A stretch of 64,000 nucleotides of DNA, taken from assembly GCA_025766275.1 (NCBI GenBank), contig JAFKAC010000030.1, positions 620,001 to 684,000 of the forward strand, given 5' to 3'. The notes below the pieces were generated by a model. It ran no database searches. It had not been told where the DNA came from and worked only from the letters and a program-made list of their open reading frames with translations. Below are positions 55,782 through 64,000 of this stretch, in pieces; the stretch's first letter is position 1; every line of letters starts with the position of its first letter. The position numbers were made by a program, and so were the translations under genes. Origin of the DNA: Lactarius indigo. Its lineage: Eukaryota; Basidiomycota; Agaricomycetes; Russulales; Russulaceae.

Positions 55782-58532
55782 ATGTCTACTCCCACCGTAG
55801 TTAACGAAGAATACGATATCGTCATTGCCGGGGGTGAGCTTTCTCGGCTTTATACTCATCCCGCCTGCATCCCTTCCTCACGAGACTATGACAGGCGGTA
55901 CGGCGGCGTGTGTCGTTGCTGGTCGTCTCGCTGCTGCCGACGCGAACCTGCGTATCCTCTTACTCGAGGCTGGTCCCACAACGTACAATGATCCTGCACA
56001 TACACAGCCGTTGAACTTCTTGAGCCACCTTGCGCCCGGATCGCACACCTCGCGCGCATATGTCACCCAGCCGAGCGCGGCACTCGGAGGTCGCACTACG
56101 ATTGTGCCAGCCGGGCAGTGTCTCGGCGGCGGGGGCAGCATCAACTGTGCGTCTCATGTTGCTTCTCCCGAGATTCACTCGTCTCATCGATCCCTGGCAG
56201 TCATGATGTACACGCGTCCGTCAGCTTCTGATTATGACGATTGGGAGACGGTGTACCAGAACCCCGGGTGGGGCTCGAAGGACCTCATCCCGCTCCTGAG
56301 AAAGGTGTGTAAAGAAGTGGGTTAGTGCTGTGCTAGATCCAAAATTGAGAGATTGTAGATCGAGACATACCAGGTTCCTGGCGGGGGGGCAACTCATGGC
56401 ACAGACGGACCTCTTACTGTCTCCCCAGGAGGGTTTGTTACGGACCTCGCAGAGCAGTTCCTTCAAGTTGCGCGCACTCTCGATCCCGATCATGCACAGA
56501 AGCCGGATGATACGGATCCGAATGATTTGGAAACTATAAATGTATACACGGTGGGTATCTTTCGCCTGACTGTACAATTTGACCGTACAATTTGACCGAC
56601 GGCTGAGCGGCGCACTGGTGACAGAGATGGCCCAAGTGCGTGCATGATCTGCACATACAACTTCCTGGCTTTGAGAGCACTGATTATCATCTTTCTCGGG
56701 ATCAGATGGATCAACCCCAAGACGGGCACCCGCTCGGATGTGCCGCACAACATGATCTACCCGCTCAAGGACACACGGCCGAACCTGCACTTCTTGACAG
56801 GGGTACATGTGAAGCACGTTACGTTCGACGAGTGCGTTTTGACTTTTAACGTCTTCCTCTCTTGCATCTCTGGAATGTCTATGCAGTGAGAATCGTGCGA
56901 CAGGCGTTGCATATTCTCTCAACCCGTTATTGCATCCTGATGGCCCTTGGGAAACACGTACTGTGCGAGGGACAAAGCTGGTCCTTGTCTCGTCAGGGAC
57001 ATTTGGTTCTCCTGGTATCCTAGAGCGTTCAGGTATTGGGGCCAAGGAGGTGCTTGAGCGGGTTGGGGTGAATCAGCGTGTTGACTTGCCTGGGGTTGGG
57101 GAGGACTATCAAGGTTTTCCATTGCAACCACCGCTTCTGATCTGGCGTTTCGTTTCTAACGTTTTTATGTGCATATGCAGACCACAATGCTATCTTCATC
57201 AAGTACTTTGCCGCAGATGAGGCGCAATCTCTGGCTGCGATATTCCGAAACGAGGAAGGGGCAATTGACGGTGTGTCTTTTCTCCTTCCTTCATCAAGAG
57301 GCATTTTTCAGTTGCATGCGCTTTACAATTGACCATGATACTGCAGCTGCGGCTGCGGACTTCGGAAAGACCAGGAAAGAGATCTCTACACACAAGTACA
57401 TCATCACTTAGGTTTTAACCTCCTTCTGACTAAACGGTCGTCTGAATAGCTCGATCGATGCGGGGATCAAGTGGCGTCCTACACCCTCCGAGGTGGCGGA
57501 GTTCGGCCCTGAGTTTCAGGAGTATTGGGACTCCCACTTCGCTAATGCCCCAGACAAGCCAGTCATATGGATGGGCATTCTCTCGACGTGAGTTCTCCAA
57601 CAATTCGATTATTGACACGCTCACCACGCTCCCCGTCGTTCTCGTCCAGGTTCGTCGGGGATCCTACTGTGGTCCCGCCACGCAAATACTACACCATGGG
57701 TCTATGTACTGTGAGCCACCTGTGCCCCATAGCTACACAGTCAACACGCCTGATGCGAACGCGCGCAGCAATATCCTCTCGCTCATGGGCGCGTGCATAT
57801 CACACACGCCGACGATGTCTCTGCTCCCCCAGACTTTGTCCCCAACTTCTTCGAGTCGTCCGTTCCTCACTTCTTCGCTGCTCTCTTATCCAATTCTTAT
57901 GCAAACAATTCTTCGTTTACCAGGAAAGCGGACGTGCGGCCCCTGACGTGGGCTTACAAGTTCACGCGCGAGATCGCGCGTCGCATGCCGCACTTCCGCG
58001 GTGAGCCTCCCGTGCTGCACCCCAAGTTCGCACCGGGAGGGCCCGCGTCTATCGTCGCGCACTCAGAGGGACCTGTCCCATTCGACTCGCCGCGCATCGT
58101 GTATTCGGAGGAGGATGAGCGTGCGCTCGAGGACTTCGCCCGTGCTCAGGGTATGTAGCTTCTTCCCTTCTCTGTCTCCCTTGCCTCTTAATTACTCGCT
58201 CACTCATCTTTCTTGTGCCGGGGGGTAGTGGCCACGACATGGCACTCGGTAAGTTCCTTCTTCCTCTACAAATCTCGGAGCGTCTGCAATTGACGTGTAC
58301 CTTTGCATCTGCGATCATGCATTAGCTTGGCACGTGTGCGATGAAGCCGCGCGAGCAGGGGGGTGTTGTCGATTCGAAGTTAAACGTGTACGGCGTGCGT
58401 GGACTCAAAGTTGCCGACCTGTCCATCGTTCCAGGTAACATCAGCGCAAACACGTACGGGGTAGCGCTCGTTATAGGGGAGAAGGCAGCCGTGATCATCG
58501 CGGAGGAGCTCGGGATCAAAGGGGTCGTCTAG
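55782..58532 (+). CDS. alcohol-oxidase-like GMC oxidoreductase G1
   Basis: FAD-dependent oxidase, probably oxidising short-chain alcohols such as methanol to aldehyde with hydrogen peroxide as by-product. The ATG at 55782 (MSTPTVVNEEYDIVIAGG) leads into the FAD dinucleotide fold, GGGTAACVV and LLLEAGP. Next come GGRTTIVPAGQCLGGGGSI and MMYTRPSASDYDDWETVYQ, a stretch typical of alcohol oxidases. Further markers are ETYQVPGG, TGTRSDVPHNMIYPL, SSGTFGSPGILERSGIGAKE, LPGVGEDYQDHNAIF, IKWRPTPSEVAEFGPEF, QYPLAHGRVHITHADDV and RKADVRPLTWAYK. The catalytic His lies in [12 protein letters not shown] and the partner Asn in SANTYGVALVIGEKAA. About a dozen short introns interrupt it; those near 56540-56705 could not be fixed. 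The C-terminus (IKGVV) shows no clear peroxisomal signal. G2 is its tandem copy. Confidence 0.82.
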
Positions 58533-59524
58533 CCCGTCGCGGTGGAGAGGCACTCGGACCAGTAATATGCTGCCACCGTCTACGAGGACTGATTTTCGGT
58601 ATGCTATTCCTAGATAGTCGATAGAAAATGTAGACCTTGTACACTCACATAGCGCTAGAGGTCGTGCTTCAGATCTACACATTACTTGCATGTGTTCAAT
58701 GTGTCGCACTTTCTCGGCTTATTGGAGAGTGCCTCAACTCGAGCTGGTGCCGTTCACCTATTTCTGGGGATAAGGTGAGGACAGACAGATGCATTCGAAA
58801 GAACACGTTACTACGATTAAAATATGCCGTATGGTCGGATAATTGACGGTCAGGAGTGTCGCATTATTGGGCATATAACCCCATCCCCAGTGTGCAACGT
58901 TCTCAAATTGTTCTATGTAAGTGATACATACATGTGTTCGATTGTCAAGGACCTATCATTTGGATCTTGCGACTTGTATTGCGAAGAACGATGCAAAGAA
59001 CGATGGTCTTGAATCTTGGAAGTCCACTCACTGGCAGCCTGAGATAAACAGGTGCCCGTCGTTCTGGAATGCGCTATAGTACGTTATATGTTACCATGCA
59101 GTATGGCAGTGGGTTTACTTGCTGCAATCGCACTTACTAGGAGATCGACGAAAGCCATCAACCTGATCTCCTTCGTCGCTCCGGACGGCCGGACTGGCCA
59201 CCCACCTTTCATAATTACGTCGTCCAGACCCAACCTCGAGTGACTCCGATCAGGCTCGCACGACAAGGTTCCTCGCACAACGGTCATCCGAGGCTACCTC
59301 TGAGCGTTACCATCTGGTGCAGTGAGAGCCGTCATCCCACCGCTTCTCAATGTTCGATAGGCAATATTACTTCCAGCGGGCGTTCCTACTCGGTCGAGGT
59401 CGAATGCATGTGGCGCTACACTTGAGAATTAAACTGGACTGAATTAAAGAAATATAGGGAGGCACGCTCGGAGGCACAGGGTCATTATACGTGCACCCTC
59501 TCCCCATATTCCGTCCTCTTGATT
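58533..59524. other. spacer between the two GMC units
   Basis: No gene. The start of unit 2 is recognised near 59220. Positions 58533-59220 appear unique in the window. Confidence 0.4.
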
Positions 59525-60790
59525 GAATGGATGTTGGGCAATGGCAGGCGGTACCACAGGGTGCGTCGTTGCGAGTCGTCTCGCGGTGGCGGCCTCGGAT
59601 GCGCGCATCTTGATGCGGGTTCCTCGATGTACAATGACCCAACGTGCATACTGTTGATCGTGGCGCATTCTTATCAACTGTATGTTTGGAGGCTTGTCTC
59701 CGTACCTGTGCACATGAGTCGATTGCCCGATTGATCTTGGTCTGGCTGACTATTTTGCATTCTTGGTGGTCATGATTTCACACGTGCCTGGCGTTCGACT
59801 TTGACCACTGGGAGGAGTATTACCGAAATCTGGGTGGGCTCCAGGGACCTCGTCCTAAGGTGCTGGATAATACTCGGGTCCGAACCGATGGTCCGCTCGG
59901 GATCTCCCGCCCTCCCGTTCTTCACAGGTCTCGCACAGCATTTCCTTCACGTCACGACTGAGAAATGATCACGGTGGATGTTTCGACCACGCGGCTTGAT
60001 AGGCGACAGGGTGGTTCACTGGTGGCGTCGGCAGAAGTCTCTCACTTGGGTGTCCCCCAGCGTTAACCAGGACCCAGAGAGCACTGATATTTGCGTTTTG
60101 GGGAGCAGGTGAGTTGATAACGAGAGGGTGCTCGCTCCGACCTGTCGAGCAACCTGATCTACTCCTTCAAGGATGCCCATCTGAACCTCTACATTAAATG
60201 TAAAGATGGCCGCGTTTTGACAGATTTCTCCCTTTTTTGGAAGGGCTATATATAATTCAAGAAATAGCCCATGCAGCGAGATTGCGCGAAAGGTGTCTCA
60301 GCCGATCCTTTGGTTGCGGCGTTCAGGATGGGGCGTTCGGGACCTGGCGCCCTCGAGTGCTTCAGAGCTAAGCAGCGTATTGACCTGCCAACAAAAAACG
60401 AATGGAACAATACTATCGCCGATGCCGATGTTTCTTTTCTGACATCGGTGCGCGTGCAGGGTACAATACCTTATCAGTTACATACTCTTTATGTAGACGA
60501 GGAACAAGCGGGTGACGCAAACTCCACGGCCAGGGGGAGCAGTGGTGAGTGCCACCTCAGTCATTGAGAGGTTCACCTGACTCTGCTAACGCGCATTATC
60601 ATTGGCAGATCCCGAAGTGACGACAAAGAGGGATCTCCCGAAACACAAATTCACCGACACTTAGCCTTTCCACCCCTCTTATTTAGTGACCGCATGACCA
60701 GCTCCATTGATACGGAGATCAAGTGGGTCCATCGAGCTGTCTGAGCTCGGCCCTGAGGTACAGGTGTATCGGACGTCGACTCCGATAGCA
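59525..60790 (+). pseudogene. GMC oxidoreductase relic, unit 2
   Basis: Decayed gene with pieces in order: a GGTTGCVVASRLAVAAS-like stretch and YNDPT (59543-59645), FDFDHWEEYYRNLGG (59790-59840, compare YDDWETVYRNPGW), GACAAAGAGGGATCTCCC and EIKWVH-like words near 60620-60735 (compare EISTH, GIKWRP), and ELGPEVQVY (60745-60775). The frame is broken many times. It is the fuller version of the unit 1 relic and sits at the same distance upstream of its GMC gene. Confidence 0.65.
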
Positions 60791-61296
60791 CCCTAGACAA
60801 ACCTACCCTGTGCATAAATGTTGGTTTGGCGTGCGTGCTCTCACATCTCTGTTGTCATTTGATACAAAGAATGGACAGATCTTACTCATACTAAAGGTCC
60901 ATTACTTCCTGTGATACGGGATCTAGCGCAGACCGAATCGGGCTGGTTGATCGTATAGAGCGTACGCGCGGCACTTTCATAGAAGCAAGGACCTTACCTT
61001 AGGAAAGGTGCCACCAACTTCAAATCGCACCATGCGCTACCGCTTGTTTTTTAAATCGCATTGTTATGTGCTACCTGCACTTAGACGTAAAGCGTCTTAG
61101 GACATGCACCGAGGTCGACGTAATTGCTCGTGACGTCATTTATCCAAGTGATTTTCGTACTCAACTAGGCTAACTGACCGGGAGCTATGGCTCTAGTTAC
61201 ACAGCACACACGTTTGCTTCACACGCAATGTAAATGGCTCTCCGCAGATGTGTGAATCATATTTAATCGCGTTGAGAAGATCGATGGAGACCATCA

Positions 61297-64000
<2,704 letters not shown>

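Noticed and set aside
56221..57045. Long minus-strand open frame of 274 codons
   Set aside because: It lies opposite G1 exons and introns, and its counterpart opposite G2 is broken; it is a shadow of GC-rich coding sequence.

Overview
The window looks like nuclear DNA of a mushroom-forming basidiomycete (Agaricomycetes). The genes are cut by many introns of roughly 48-60 bp with GTGCGT/GTGAGT-type donors. The recognisable genes are eukaryotic (eIF3m, a UPF0652/DUF2009 protein, a PP1 inhibitor-2 homologue), and the expanded families are the kind seen in this class (DUF6535 membrane proteins, alcohol-oxidase-like GMC oxidoreductases, lineage-specific kinases). I see no prokaryotic, viral or organellar signal and no intact transposase. 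Species cannot be told from the sequence alone.

Layout. (1) 0-18.4 kb: an array of five DUF6535 paralogues, all on the minus strand (D1-D5 from left to right). D2 is intact, D3 has lost its C-terminal tail by frameshift, D5 is intact apart from a one-base loss in its first exon, and D1 and D4 are pseudogenes. Decayed pieces of the eIF3m 5' half lie at 0.9-1.3 kb and 12.1-12.4 kb. (2) 19-23 kb: two conserved single-copy genes that converge, eIF3m (+) and DUF2009/UPF0652 (-). (3) 23.4-50 kb: a cluster built by repeated segmental duplication. Its unit is a divergent gene pair: a five-exon kinase of about 370 residues and an unrecognised protein, called X here. Four pairs are present (K1/X1, X2/K2, X3/K3, X4/K4), each sharing a 460-655 bp promoter, plus one orphan X gene (X5). 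The spacers carry decayed copies of the same duplicated flanks and several dispersed repeats. (4) 50-53.2 kb: gene-poor sequence. (5) 53.3-54.4 kb: a protein phosphatase inhibitor 2 (Glc8/IPP-2) gene. (6) 54.6-64 kb: a tandem duplication of about 4.6-5.5 kb. Each copy holds a GMC-oxidoreductase relic followed by an alcohol-oxidase-like gene; the second gene runs off the window.

How the parts relate. The housekeeping genes are islands between three local gene-family expansions that show birth and death of copies. The X/kinase pair is the best candidate for an undescribed system. Two unrelated coding sequences have been co-duplicated and kept head to head four times, in both orientations, while the surrounding spacers decayed. 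Its function cannot be read from the sequence. Exon limits below were placed by eye from splice consensus and from comparison between the paralogues in the window. Family names come from recalled motifs, not from a database search.
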